NCBI GenBank assembly: GCA_020718315.1
Contig: DYSK01000058.1
Coordinates: 1 to 12,471, forward strand
DNA length: 12,471 nucleotides
Direction: 5' to 3'
Origin: Draconibacterium orientale
Lineage (GTDB): Bacteria > Bacteroidota > Bacteroidia > Bacteroidales > UBA12170
In this document: positions 5,884 through 12,471 of the stretch, one piece after another
Layout: every line of letters begins with the position of its first letter
Numbering within the stretch: the first letter of the stretch is position 1
Program-made: the position numbers and the translations under genes
Notes under the pieces: generated by a model
What the model saw: only the letters and a program-made list of their open reading frames with translations
What the model was told of the DNA's origin: nothing
Database searches by the model: none

Positions 5884-7179
5884 ATGATTGAAAACTACCA
5901 AGGCACAAACTACCTACTTCAAAGCGTAAGAACAGGACAATTATTCCTTGACAAAGGATGGACACTAGAAGCACCAGATGAAAATGAGCCAACATTGATT
6001 CGGGCTGTTTACGAAAAAAAACAATTGGATTTAGGAGAAAACGCGCATGGTTTTTATCAGTTTGCCAACTGGCTTCCAATCCGAAGAACATTGCAGGGAT
6101 CGGCTGCTCCTATTAGTTATAAAAGTGAAAAATTGGCCAAGGTATTGGGATTGACCAATTTATATATCACTTTTAGCGGTTATTGGCCCGAAAAAGGGGC
6201 GAATATGAAAACCTGTTCTTTTAAAGAAACAGAAGCCTACGCCGTCATTGGCCGAATGCCTGAGAATTTCAACAAAGTGCTGGTGGTGGCTTCGGCCGGA
6301 AATACCGCGCGCTCGTTTGCCAAAGTATGTTCGGACAACAATATTCCATTGCTGCTTTTTGTTCCCGAAGACAACTTAGATGCTTTGTGGTTTGATACGC
6401 CTATCAACGAAAATGTAAAATTGGTAAGTTCGGCTAAAGGAAGTGATTATTTTGATGCCATCCATCTTTCCAATATCGCTTGCGAACTGGATAAATATGT
6501 GGCAGAAGGTGGTGCAAAAAATGTTGCTCGCCGCGACGGAATGGGAACAACCACCCTTTCGGCAGTGACCACAATTGGACAAATTCCGGATTATTATTTT
6601 CAAGGAGTAGGAAGCGGCACAGGAGCCATTGCTGCTTGGGAAGCAAATATCCGATTGTTGGAGGATGGACGTTTTGGCCATACAAAAATGAAACTGATGG
6701 TTTCGCAAAACAGTCCATTTCAGCCACTTTATGATGCATGGCAGATAGATTCAAGACAATTGCTTCCCTTGGACGATGACAAAGCCCGCAAACAAGTGGA
6801 ACTAATTTTGGCGAAAGTATTGAGCAACCGAAAACCACCTTATTCCATTTACGGCGGCTTGTATGATGCGCTCAAAGACAGCAAAGGAGAAATACTCCTT
6901 GTGGATAATCAAGCAGCATTGGAAGCAGCCAAACTCTTTGAAGAAATGGAAGGAATCGATATTCATATAGCCGCTTCGGTAGCTGTGGCAAGTCTAAAAC
7001 AAGCCGTACTAGATGGGAAAATTGAGAAAGATGCCCTAATTCTACTCAATATTACCGGAGGAGGAGAAGCAAAATTCAAGCTGGAACACAAAAAATTGTA
7101 TGTCTTAAAACCTTGTCTTTCTTTCCCTATCAATCCAGATCCGGAAGAAGTAAAGGCTAAATTGCAAGAATTGTTCTAA
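5884..7179 (+). CDS. Cysteate synthase (threonine-synthase-family PLP enzyme)
   Basis: The 431-residue fold-type II PLP enzyme belongs to the threonine synthase superfamily. Its wording follows the methanogen cysteate synthase as I recall it: SGYWPEKGA (98-106), CSFKETEA with the probable PLP lysine Lys114, SAGNTAR (137-143), EGGAKNVARRDGMGT (208-222), the phosphate loop GVGSGTGAIA (241-250), NRKPPY...GGLYDAL (315-330) and LLNITGGG. Cysteate synthase converts O-phosphoserine and sulfite to L-cysteate. In Methanosarcinales this feeds coenzyme M; in Bacteroidetes cysteate is the head-group precursor of sulfonolipids such as capnine, the likely role here. The N-terminal zinc-ribbon region of the family is present by length, but its cysteines are gone (no Cys before residue 111). 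The ATG at 5884 is preferred over an upstream TTG at 5863, which overlaps the promoter. A threonine synthase assignment is the main alternative. Confidence 0.85.
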   Translation: MIENYQGTNYLLQSVRTGQLFLDKGWTLEAPDENEPTLIRAVYEKKQLDLGENAHGFYQFANWLPIRRTLQGSAAPISYKSEKLAKVLGLTNLYITFSGYWPEKGANMKTCSFKETEAYAVIGRMPENFNKVLVVASAGNTARSFAKVCSDNNIPLLLFVPEDNLDALWFDTPINENVKLVSSAKGSDYFDAIHLSNIACELDKYVAEGGAKNVARRDGMGTTTLSAVTTIGQIPDYYFQGVGSGTGAIAAWEANIRLLEDGRFGHTKMKLMVSQNSPFQPLYDAWQIDSRQLLPLDDDKARKQVELILAKVLSNRKPPYSIYGGLYDALKDSKGEILLVDNQAALEAAKLFEEMEGIDIHIAASVAVASLKQAVLDGKIEKDALILLNITGGGEAKFKLEHKKLYVLKPCLSFPINPDPEEVKAKLQELF

Positions 7180-7191
7180 AGGATCAATCAT

Positions 7192-7230
7192 AAAAAAAAC
7201 CGCTAAAGAAATTTTCTTTAGCGGTTTTTT
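7192..7230. terminator. Bidirectional intrinsic terminator
   Basis: AACCGCTAAAGAA (7198-7210) pairs perfectly with TTCTTTAGCGGTT (7214-7226) around a 3-nt loop. It is flanked by a run of A (7192-7199) on the left and a run of T (7225-7230) on the right. Each strand therefore has a hairpin followed by U residues. It closes the cysteate synthase gene (stop at 7179, plus) and the DUF349 gene (stop at 7246, minus), which converge here. Confidence 0.93.
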
Positions 7231-7245
7231 ATTGACCAAAAAATA

Positions 7246-9246
7246 TTAGCCTTTATCAATTATTCGCAACTTTTCTTTCATCTCTGCAATCTCTGCTTTT
7301 GCACGTTTAATTTTCTTATCAAAATCCAACATAAACACTTCTGCATTTTTTGTATTGGCAAAAAATCCCATATTGTTTTCCCAAACCAACACATCTTCTT
7401 GCATTTTTTCCAAAGTTTTCTGAAGTCCGTATCTTTCTTTATTCAAGTGAAAGTTATCTTCATGTTCCTTCATCTTATGAATCTTTTCTTTAAAACCGGC
7501 ATTTTTGAAATCGGCACCCGAAATATGGAATTTCGCAAGTTGTGCATCCACGGCATCGCGGTATGCTTTATTCAATCGATCCATGTCCTTTCGCGGCACA
7601 TTGCCCAATTCCATCCATCTTCTTTGAAAAGCCTTTATCAATTCCAGATTTTCAGCTTTATTTTCTGAAAAAGTGGCCGATTTAATTTCTTCGATCAGAG
7701 CCGATTTCAGTTTTCCGTTTTCAGATTCAGAATCGACCAAACCTTTAAAATGATTCGATTTCGCTTCGAAAAACGAATCGCAGGCTTTACGAAAACGTTT
7801 CCAGATAACATCGGAATATTTGCGCGGAACAGGACCAATTGTTTTCCAATCATTTTGAAGTTTGATAAGGATTTCGGTGGTTTTTTTCCAATTGGTGTTG
7901 TCTTTTAAAGATTCGGCTTCTATGCAAATGGCCAATTTCTGTTGATAGTTATTGTTTTGGTCGTCTTTTATCTCGTTATAGAATTTTTTCTTACCAGCAA
8001 AAAACAAATTAAGATGCCCTTTAAAACGATGCCAAACTTCGTCGTTTACTTTTCGGGGAGTTGGGCCAATTGTTTTCCATGCTTTTAATAAATCATTTAA
8101 TGCGTCGGTCTGTTTATTCCAATCTTTGATAGAATTAAAATTTTGACTACTGAGAGCCTCTGCTTTTTCTATCAAAGCCAATTTCGCTTTATAATTATCG
8201 TCGAGATTGTCTTGCAATTGTTTATAATGATCTCTGCGACGCAGATTTATTTTATCTGTAATGGCTTTAAATCGTTCCCACACTTCTTCTTTATTTTGAG
8301 TAGGAACCGGACCTATTATCTTCCATTCTTCGTGGTATTTCTGAAGCAATTTGAACGATTTAGTAACCGATTTTTCGAGCAAAAGCTCTTCTGCTTTTTC
8401 ACAGAGTTGCATTTTTACTTCTAAGCTTTTTTTTAAATCCAAATCTCGTAATTCGTTGCTAATCTTTACTTTGTCAAAGAATTTTTCTACAAGAAAATGA
8501 TAATTACGCCAAAGTTCGCCCATTTCATTTTTCGGAATCATTCCTATCTCTTTCCAACGCTCTTGGATTTCCTTAAATTTATCGTAGGTAGATTTTAAAG
8601 TCTCGTCGGAATTTACCAAAGCGCGCAATTCTTCAAGCAGCTCGTTTTTCTTTGCTAAATTTTGCACTTGCTGATGCTCTTGTACTTCACGAACTTTTGC
8701 TCTTTTGTTCCGATATAAATCTAATATTTTGCGGTAACGTTGATGATCTTCATTGTCTTCGGTAGAAAACTCGGCTTCATTTCCTCCTTCAGTGATAAAT
8801 TTTTCTAGGCTTAATTTATCAGCCTCTACCATTTTTTGATCGATAAAACGACGCAAAACGCTTGCTTTCGATCGTATGGCTTGTAACTCATTTTCGTGCA
8901 ACAAGACTTCCAAAGCAGTTAGGAGTTCTGCGATTGTAGAGCCCTGATATTGAACTTCGAGTTCTTGATCCGTCAATTCGGTTTCATCCTCATCCTCTTC
9001 TTCTTCCGGATCAGCATGTTCAGCTCCAAAATCGTACGATTCGTCCACATCATTTTGGATAGCCGTTTCTTCGTTTATCACTTCGTTTATTGCTTCGCCT
9101 TCATTTTCAGTTTCTGAAAATTTAGCGTCTGGAGATTCTGTTTCCGTATGGTTTTCAACTGTTTGCTCAACAGTTTCAGCATTCTCCTCCTGAGCAGGTA
9201 TATTCACTTCCTCAGGATTCTGATTGGGTTGTTCTTGATTTTTCAT
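7246..9246 (-). CDS. DUF349 repeat protein with acidic N-terminus
   Basis: The 666-residue protein is of unknown function and has no signal peptide or membrane segment. Residues 1-98 are low-complexity and very acidic (a run such as PEEEEDEDETE), probably disordered. Residues about 100-580 are helical and contain five copies of the DUF349 signature W-K-x-I/L-G-x-x-P followed by a W/L-x-R/K-Y/F segment. The signature Trp residues are 231, 308, 390, 467 and 544, that is 77, 82, 77 and 77 residues apart. The C-terminal part (about 585-665) is charged and likely coiled coil. DUF349 proteins are widespread in Bacteroidetes, but I know no established role; the helical array suggests a scaffold or binding protein. 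The gene has its own promoter-like element and is convergent with cysteate synthase. The start is the first ATG of the frame at 9246, before the acidic region. Confidence 0.92.
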   Translation of the reverse strand: MKNQEQPNQNPEEVNIPAQEENAETVEQTVENHTETESPDAKFSETENEGEAINEVINEETAIQNDVDESYDFGAEHADPEEEEDEDETELTDQELEVQYQGSTIAELLTALEVLLHENELQAIRSKASVLRRFIDQKMVEADKLSLEKFITEGGNEAEFSTEDNEDHQRYRKILDLYRNKRAKVREVQEHQQVQNLAKKNELLEELRALVNSDETLKSTYDKFKEIQERWKEIGMIPKNEMGELWRNYHFLVEKFFDKVKISNELRDLDLKKSLEVKMQLCEKAEELLLEKSVTKSFKLLQKYHEEWKIIGPVPTQNKEEVWERFKAITDKINLRRRDHYKQLQDNLDDNYKAKLALIEKAEALSSQNFNSIKDWNKQTDALNDLLKAWKTIGPTPRKVNDEVWHRFKGHLNLFFAGKKKFYNEIKDDQNNNYQQKLAICIEAESLKDNTNWKKTTEILIKLQNDWKTIGPVPRKYSDVIWKRFRKACDSFFEAKSNHFKGLVDSESENGKLKSALIEEIKSATFSENKAENLELIKAFQRRWMELGNVPRKDMDRLNKAYRDAVDAQLAKFHISGADFKNAGFKEKIHKMKEHEDNFHLNKERYGLQKTLEKMQEDVLVWENNMGFFANTKNAEVFMLDFDKKIKRAKAEIAEMKEKLRIIDKG

Positions 9247-9277
9247 TCAAAAATTTCTATGTGTTTCTTTAGGCTGA

Positions 9278-9285
9278 CAAATGTA
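9278..9285 (-). promoter_or_regulatory. Candidate -7 element for the DUF349 gene
   Basis: TACATTTG on the minus strand is an exact TAnnTTTG match 31 bp before the ATG at 9246. The best -33 candidate, TTG at 9312-9310, is 24 bp away, longer than usual. It lies in the 103-bp gap downstream of the threonine-synthase-like gene, in which I see no clear terminator. Confidence 0.45.
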
Positions 9286-9349
9286 GAAAAAACTTAGTTG
9301 AAAAGGCTACAATCGTAGATATTTACTGTTATTTCTTTTGATAGAGATT

Positions 9350-10564
9350 TTATTGAAAATGATAGGTATTTGGTTCTACAGCTTCGGGAAAATGGATTTG
9401 ACTGGAAACTGAACCAATATCTTTTAAGCCATTTCCTGTAATCAACACCACAATGTGTTCTTCCTGCCCTATTTTGTTTTCGGACTTATATTTCGACAGG
9501 CCAGCATAAGCAGTTGCTGCTGCCGGCTCAGCAAAAACGCCAAAATTTCGGGCTAGGTCAACAGAGGCTGACAGGATTTGCTGGTCGCTTACTTTAATTC
9601 CAATACCGGAATAACGAATTAAAAAATCGCGGGCCATAAAAAAATTGCGCGGAATATCAACCGAAATGGAATCGGCAATTGTATGAGCTGGCGAAAAAAC
9701 GGCTTCTCTTTTCAAATTATCGATCAAATTGGAGCTTCCTTCGGCCTGAACGGCAATGATTTGAGGCATTTTCGAAATCAATCCAACTTCCAATAAATCT
9801 TCGAATCCTTTGTAAACGCCCGCCAATATTACACCATCGCCTACCGAAACAAAAACTTTGTCGGGTGCACCTTTCAACTGCTGCACCAATTCGAACGAAA
9901 CTGTTTTCTTTCCTTCTATGGTCAAAGGATTAAATGCTGTATTTCGATTGTATAAGTTATGTTTTTCGGTCAGTTTAAGACTTAGATCGTATGCATCGTC
10001 GTAGGTTCCTTTTACAGGAATCAATTTGGCTCCGTACATTAGCACTTGGGTAAGCTTGGCTTTTGGTGCATTTTCGGGAACCAGAATAATGGCTTTTTGT
10101 TTTTGCGAGGCACAAATTCCAGCCAAAGAAGATCCTGCGTTTCCGGTTGAAGCGGCAATAATTGTATCTATACCGTTTTCTTTCGCAAAAGCGGAAACAA
10201 GTGCCGAAGCCCTGTCTTTGAAAGAAAAAGTGGGATTGAGCGAATCCATTTTTAAATAAACAGAAGAAGAATTATTTTCTTCCATCTCTACTTTATACAA
10301 TGGAGTATTTCCAACTTGCATTGGAGGAAGCGAACTCAGGCTTTTTAGCGGGAGTAGGCAGAGGTAATTATTTTCTTCCAAATAATTTGCGTTTAGCTCC
10401 AATTTACGCTTAATAAAAGCAAAAGGATAAACGAGCTTCAATACTCCTTTCAATGCTTCTCCACTTTTGTTGAGTTTGGAACAATGTGGGCACAGATAAA
10501 TAATTCCTTCGTTTGGAAATGAGTCTCCACAATTCACACACTTATAAGTAAATTCATTTGCCAT
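9350..10564 (-). CDS. Threonine-synthase-like PLP enzyme with N-terminal zinc ribbon
   Basis: The 404-residue protein opens with a zinc ribbon, Cys9/Cys12 and Cys25/Cys28 (YKCVNC...YLCPHC), as in ThrC-type enzymes with such a domain. The fold-type II PLP core follows: QVGNTPL (83-89), SFKDRA with the probable Schiff-base Lys116, ASTGNAGSS (138-146), the phosphate loop VGDGVILAG (241-249) and TGNGLKD (376-382). ThrC usually reads TGHGLKD, so one His is Asn. The likely reaction is O-phosphohomoserine to threonine in the cytoplasm, but a sister activity in the same family cannot be excluded. The frame extends upstream to 10663; I use the ATG at 10564 because the zinc ribbon begins there, a -7 element lies between the two starts, and the longer form would overlap the divergent transporter. 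A distant paralogue, cysteate synthase, lies 2.2 kb away. Confidence 0.85.
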   Translation of the reverse strand: MANEFTYKCVNCGDSFPNEGIIYLCPHCSKLNKSGEALKGVLKLVYPFAFIKRKLELNANYLEENNYLCLLPLKSLSSLPPMQVGNTPLYKVEMEENNSSSVYLKMDSLNPTFSFKDRASALVSAFAKENGIDTIIAASTGNAGSSLAGICASQKQKAIILVPENAPKAKLTQVLMYGAKLIPVKGTYDDAYDLSLKLTEKHNLYNRNTAFNPLTIEGKKTVSFELVQQLKGAPDKVFVSVGDGVILAGVYKGFEDLLEVGLISKMPQIIAVQAEGSSNLIDNLKREAVFSPAHTIADSISVDIPRNFFMARDFLIRYSGIGIKVSDQQILSASVDLARNFGVFAEPAAATAYAGLSKYKSENKIGQEEHIVVLITGNGLKDIGSVSSQIHFPEAVEPNTYHFQ

Positions 10565-10588
10565 AGCACGAAGATATTCATTTTTATG

Positions 10589-10596
10589 TAATTTCG
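10589..10596 (+). promoter_or_regulatory. Weak candidate -7 element for the EamA gene
   Basis: TAATTTCG matches TAnnTTTG at all fixed positions but one. It lies 38 bp before the proposed TTG start at 10635 and within a few bases of the opposing -7 element at 10603-10610, so the two divergent promoters would overlap. Confidence 0.25.
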
Positions 10597-10602
10597 CGCC
10601 TA

Positions 10603-10610
10603 CAAAAATA
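10603..10610 (-). promoter_or_regulatory. Candidate -7 element for the threonine-synthase-like gene
   Basis: TATTTTTG on the minus strand matches TAnnTTTG exactly, 38 bp before the ATG at 10564, implying a leader of about 30 nt. It supports the shorter start, because the longer frame would begin upstream of this element. No well-spaced -33 element is seen. Confidence 0.45.
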
Positions 10611-10634
10611 ATTAACACTCCAAAACCTAAAACC

Positions 10635-11558
10635 TTGACAACCAAATTTAACGAATTTTTCATTCAATACCGAGGAATCATTTATGCCAGTATAACTGCT
10701 CTTTTTTGGGGCGTTTTGGCCATTGCTTTAAAAGTTACGCTCCAATTTATGCCAACTGTCAACATTGTTTGGTTTCGGTTTACGGTGGCATTTCTGAGTT
10801 TGTTTATCTATTTTCTATTTAAAGCGCCCGAAAAATTAGTCATTTTCAAAAAACCTCCATTTTTGGCCATTTTGGCGGCCATCGGATTGAGTTTCAATTT
10901 TATCGCATTTACCGTTGGGCTGAATCTAACAAATCCAAACACCGCTCAGATAGTGATACAAATTGGGCCCATTCTTCTGGGAATTATCGGTTTTGTGGTG
11001 TATAAGGAACGCGTAAACAGAGTACAAATTTTCGGTTTTGGTGTAGCATTTGTTGGATTGGCTTTGTTCTATCTAAATCAATTGGAAGGAATGATACAAG
11101 CTAAAGCCGATGTTTTCAATCAAGGGTTTTTCTGGATTTTTGGAGCTGCTATTGGTTGGGTTTTGTATGCTGCCTTGCAAAAACATTTGGTCAAATCGTT
11201 CGATCCGCAAATTTTGAATTTGCTTATCTACGCTGTTCCTGCTCTCCTGCTTTTTCCATTTGCCGACCTTTCGCTTTTTGCAAATCTTACAATCGTCCAA
11301 TGGTCGCTGCTGATTTTCTTGGCCATAAATACCATTGTGGCTTATGGCTTTCTGGTTGTGGCCTTCAAATATACCCAAGTCAACAAAGTGAGTGTAATCA
11401 TTAGTCTAAATCCCATTATCACCTTCTTTGTGATGGCTTTGCTGTTCTACTTGGATGTTAGTTGGATAGAAACCTCCTTGATGGGACTCAAAACATTTAT
11501 TGGGGCGCTTTTAATAATTTTCGGCGCCATTGTCATTATTCATTTTCGAAAAAATTAA
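10635..11558 (+). CDS. EamA/DMT-family inner-membrane transporter
   Basis: The 307-residue protein is almost entirely hydrophobic, with ten predicted membrane helices at roughly 14-36, 44-63, 76-97, 105-122, 130-148, 164-182, 193-210, 222-241, 252-272 and 283-303. These fall into two five-helix halves, the EamA (DMT superfamily) duplication. Family features visible are ALFWGVLAIALK in helix 1, NTAQIVIQIGPILLGIIGFVVYKER closing the first half (seen at 102-126), and VNKVSVIISLNPIITFF in the second. Such proteins export amino acids or other metabolites; the substrate cannot be read from sequence. The start is unusual: the frame has no ATG before Met39, inside the first hairpin, so the TTG at 10635 (TTG ACA ACC AAA) is the likely start. 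It is divergent from the threonine-synthase-like gene; an amino-acid export role would fit that neighbour but is inference. Confidence 0.9.
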   Translation: MTTKFNEFFIQYRGIIYASITALFWGVLAIALKVTLQFMPTVNIVWFRFTVAFLSLFIYFLFKAPEKLVIFKKPPFLAILAAIGLSFNFIAFTVGLNLTNPNTAQIVIQIGPILLGIIGFVVYKERVNRVQIFGFGVAFVGLALFYLNQLEGMIQAKADVFNQGFFWIFGAAIGWVLYAALQKHLVKSFDPQILNLLIYAVPALLLFPFADLSLFANLTIVQWSLLIFLAINTIVAYGFLVVAFKYTQVNKVSVIISLNPIITFFVMALLFYLDVSWIETSLMGLKTFIGALLIIFGAIVIIHFRKN

Positions 11559-11773
11559 TCTTTGCATTTTTTTCTTGTGGTTTCAAATTAATCTTTAATT
11601 TAGAGCAATAATAATTGAACGGTTTGCAATTTTGAACAATGATTGCCAGCTTAATTTAACCACAATTCGATGAACTTGAACTCGATCTCTCTGTTAAATA
11701 GTGTATCTTTAAACCTGCATTCTAGTTTAATTTATTTTAGTATTTTTCTAATTGTAAATTTTTAATTTTCGTT
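11559..11773. other. AT-rich intergenic region before the glycosyltransferase gene
   Basis: The 215 bp contain no supported gene and no hairpin-plus-T terminator for the transporter. Near-consensus -7 elements on the plus strand are TAATTTAG (11596-11603) and TATCTTTA (11704-11711). The second has a TTG at 11676-11678, 25 bp upstream, and would give a leader of about 55 nt. Both deviate from TAnnTTTG at one position, so neither is firm. Confidence 0.3.
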
Positions 11774-12471
11774 ATGCTCACACTAAAGATTATTTTCTGG
11801 ATTTTTCTTTTCCTTATTTTCTACACTTATGTAGGCTATGGAATATTGCTTTATTTTCTCGTTCGCCTAAAACGCGTTTTCAAAATAAAACCGAATTACA
11901 AAATTGAAGAAAATTACGAGCCTGAAGTTACTTTGTTTGTGGCCGCCTACAACGAGAAGGATTATGTAGATGAAAAAGTGGCCAATTCATTTTCATTGGA
12001 ATATCCTCAAGAAAAAGTAACCCAAGTATGGATAACCGACGGATCAGATGACGGAACGCCTGATTTGCTAAGAAAATATGCCGATAAAGGCGTAAAAGTT
12101 TACCACGAAAATGCACGTGGAGGAAAAATTGGGGCCATGAACAGAGGAATGGCTTTTGTTAAAACGCCAATAGTAATCTTTTCCGATGGAAATACCAATC
12201 TGGGTCATGAATCAATTAGAAGAATTGTGAATCTTTTCAAAGATCCTAAAGTTGGTTGCGTTTCGGGTGAAAAACGAATCTATCAAAAGGATAAAGATAC
12301 TGCTGCTGGAACGGAAGGAATTTATTGGAAATATGAATCAACCCTGAAAAAATGGGATGCAGAATTGTATTCGGTAGTAGGTGCTGCAGGCGAATTGTTT
12401 GCCATTCGAACAGAATTGTTCCAGCATGTTGAAAAAGATACACTGTTAGACGACATGATTATTTCTTTGCG
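11774..12471 (+). CDS. Family-2 glycosyltransferase, membrane-anchored (3' end outside window)
   Basis: The frame is open from the ATG at 11774 to the right edge (232 complete codons), so the C-terminal part is missing. Residues 5-30 form one N-terminal membrane helix. The GT2 domain follows with VAAYNE (56-61), the nucleotide-binding TDGSDDGT (88-95), GGKIGAMNRG (116-125), the metal-binding region FSDGNTN (136-142), GAAGELFAIR (203-212) and LLDDMIIS (224-231), where the DD corresponds to the usual catalytic ED/DD position. This is the layout of processive or polyprenyl-linked GT2 enzymes that add sugars from nucleotide-sugar donors at the inner face of the membrane; more membrane helices usually follow in the missing part. 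It may begin a surface polysaccharide locus to the right. Acceptor and sugar are unknown. No Shine-Dalgarno sequence is visible. Confidence 0.92.
   Translation, partial: MLTLKIIFWIFLFLIFYTYVGYGILLYFLVRLKRVFKIKPNYKIEENYEPEVTLFVAAYNEKDYVDEKVANSFSLEYPQEKVTQVWITDGSDDGTPDLLRKYADKGVKVYHENARGGKIGAMNRGMAFVKTPIVIFSDGNTNLGHESIRRIVNLFKDPKVGCVSGEKRIYQKDKDTAAGTEGIYWKYESTLKKWDAELYSVVGAAGELFAIRTELFQHVEKDTLLDDMIISL

Noticed and set aside
5870..6838. Long minus-strand open frames opposite the cysteate synthase gene, and similar ones opposite carA, carB and the DUF349 gene.
   Set aside because: They lie entirely within well-supported genes on the other strand and show compositionally odd proteins rich in Cys, Phe and His, as expected of shadow frames.
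9307..9318. CTAC-AATC-GTAG hairpin between the threonine-synthase-like and DUF349 genes as a terminator.
   Set aside because: The stem is only 4 bp and no T-run follows on either strand; it falls in the upstream part of the DUF349 promoter region.
10565..10663. Longer start for the threonine-synthase-like protein, adding 33 residues with a hydrophobic stretch resembling a signal anchor.
   Set aside because: The enzyme is cytoplasmic, its zinc ribbon starts just after the ATG at 10564, the extension runs over the -7 element and into the divergent transporter gene.
1..12471. Search by eye for mobile elements, CRISPR repeats, toxin-antitoxin pairs, tRNA genes or a phage-defence system.
   Set aside because: No terminal inverted repeats, transposase or integrase motifs, spaced direct repeats, or tRNA-like cloverleaf sequences were found; the RHH-like gene has no toxin-like partner next to it.

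Overview
The window is typical Bacteroidetes (Bacteroidota) chromosome. It is AT-rich and its genes lack Shine-Dalgarno sequences. Copies of the phylum's -7 promoter element (TAnnTTTG) stand just upstream of five of the nine genes. CarA and CarB match the Bacteroidetes form, and CarB resembles the eukaryotic CAD-type synthetase more than the E. coli one. A cysteate synthase orthologue suggests a sulfonolipid-producing, possibly gliding, lineage. I see no IS elements, CRISPR arrays, tRNA or rRNA.

Left part (1-1000): the 5' two-thirds or more of a thioredoxin-coupled arsenate reductase (arsC) runs off the left edge on the minus strand. Divergent from it is a small basic protein with a ribbon-helix-helix-like core and two C-terminal QLELF pentapeptides that look like DNA-sliding-clamp binding motifs. 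Two perfect inverted repeats lie in front of it.

Arginine/pyrimidine block (1001-5793, plus): argR, a strong intrinsic terminator, then carA and carB overlapping by 11 bp. ArgR is the arginine-responsive repressor. CarA and CarB form glutamine-dependent carbamoyl-phosphate synthetase, which feeds arginine and pyrimidine synthesis. The terminator lies 4 nt after the argR stop and 7 nt before the carA start, so expression of carAB probably depends on readthrough or attenuation.

PLP-enzyme block (5884-10564): a cysteate synthase (plus) converges, across a bidirectional terminator, on a five-repeat DUF349 protein (minus). Upstream of that is a threonine-synthase-like enzyme with an N-terminal zinc ribbon (minus). 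The two PLP enzymes are distant paralogues. The first probably makes L-cysteate from O-phosphoserine and sulfite, and the second probably makes threonine or a related amino acid.

Right part (10635-12471, plus): a ten-helix EamA/DMT transporter, divergent from the threonine-synthase-like gene and probably started at TTG, is followed by a 215-bp AT-rich gap and the 5' part of a membrane-anchored family-2 glycosyltransferase that leaves the window.
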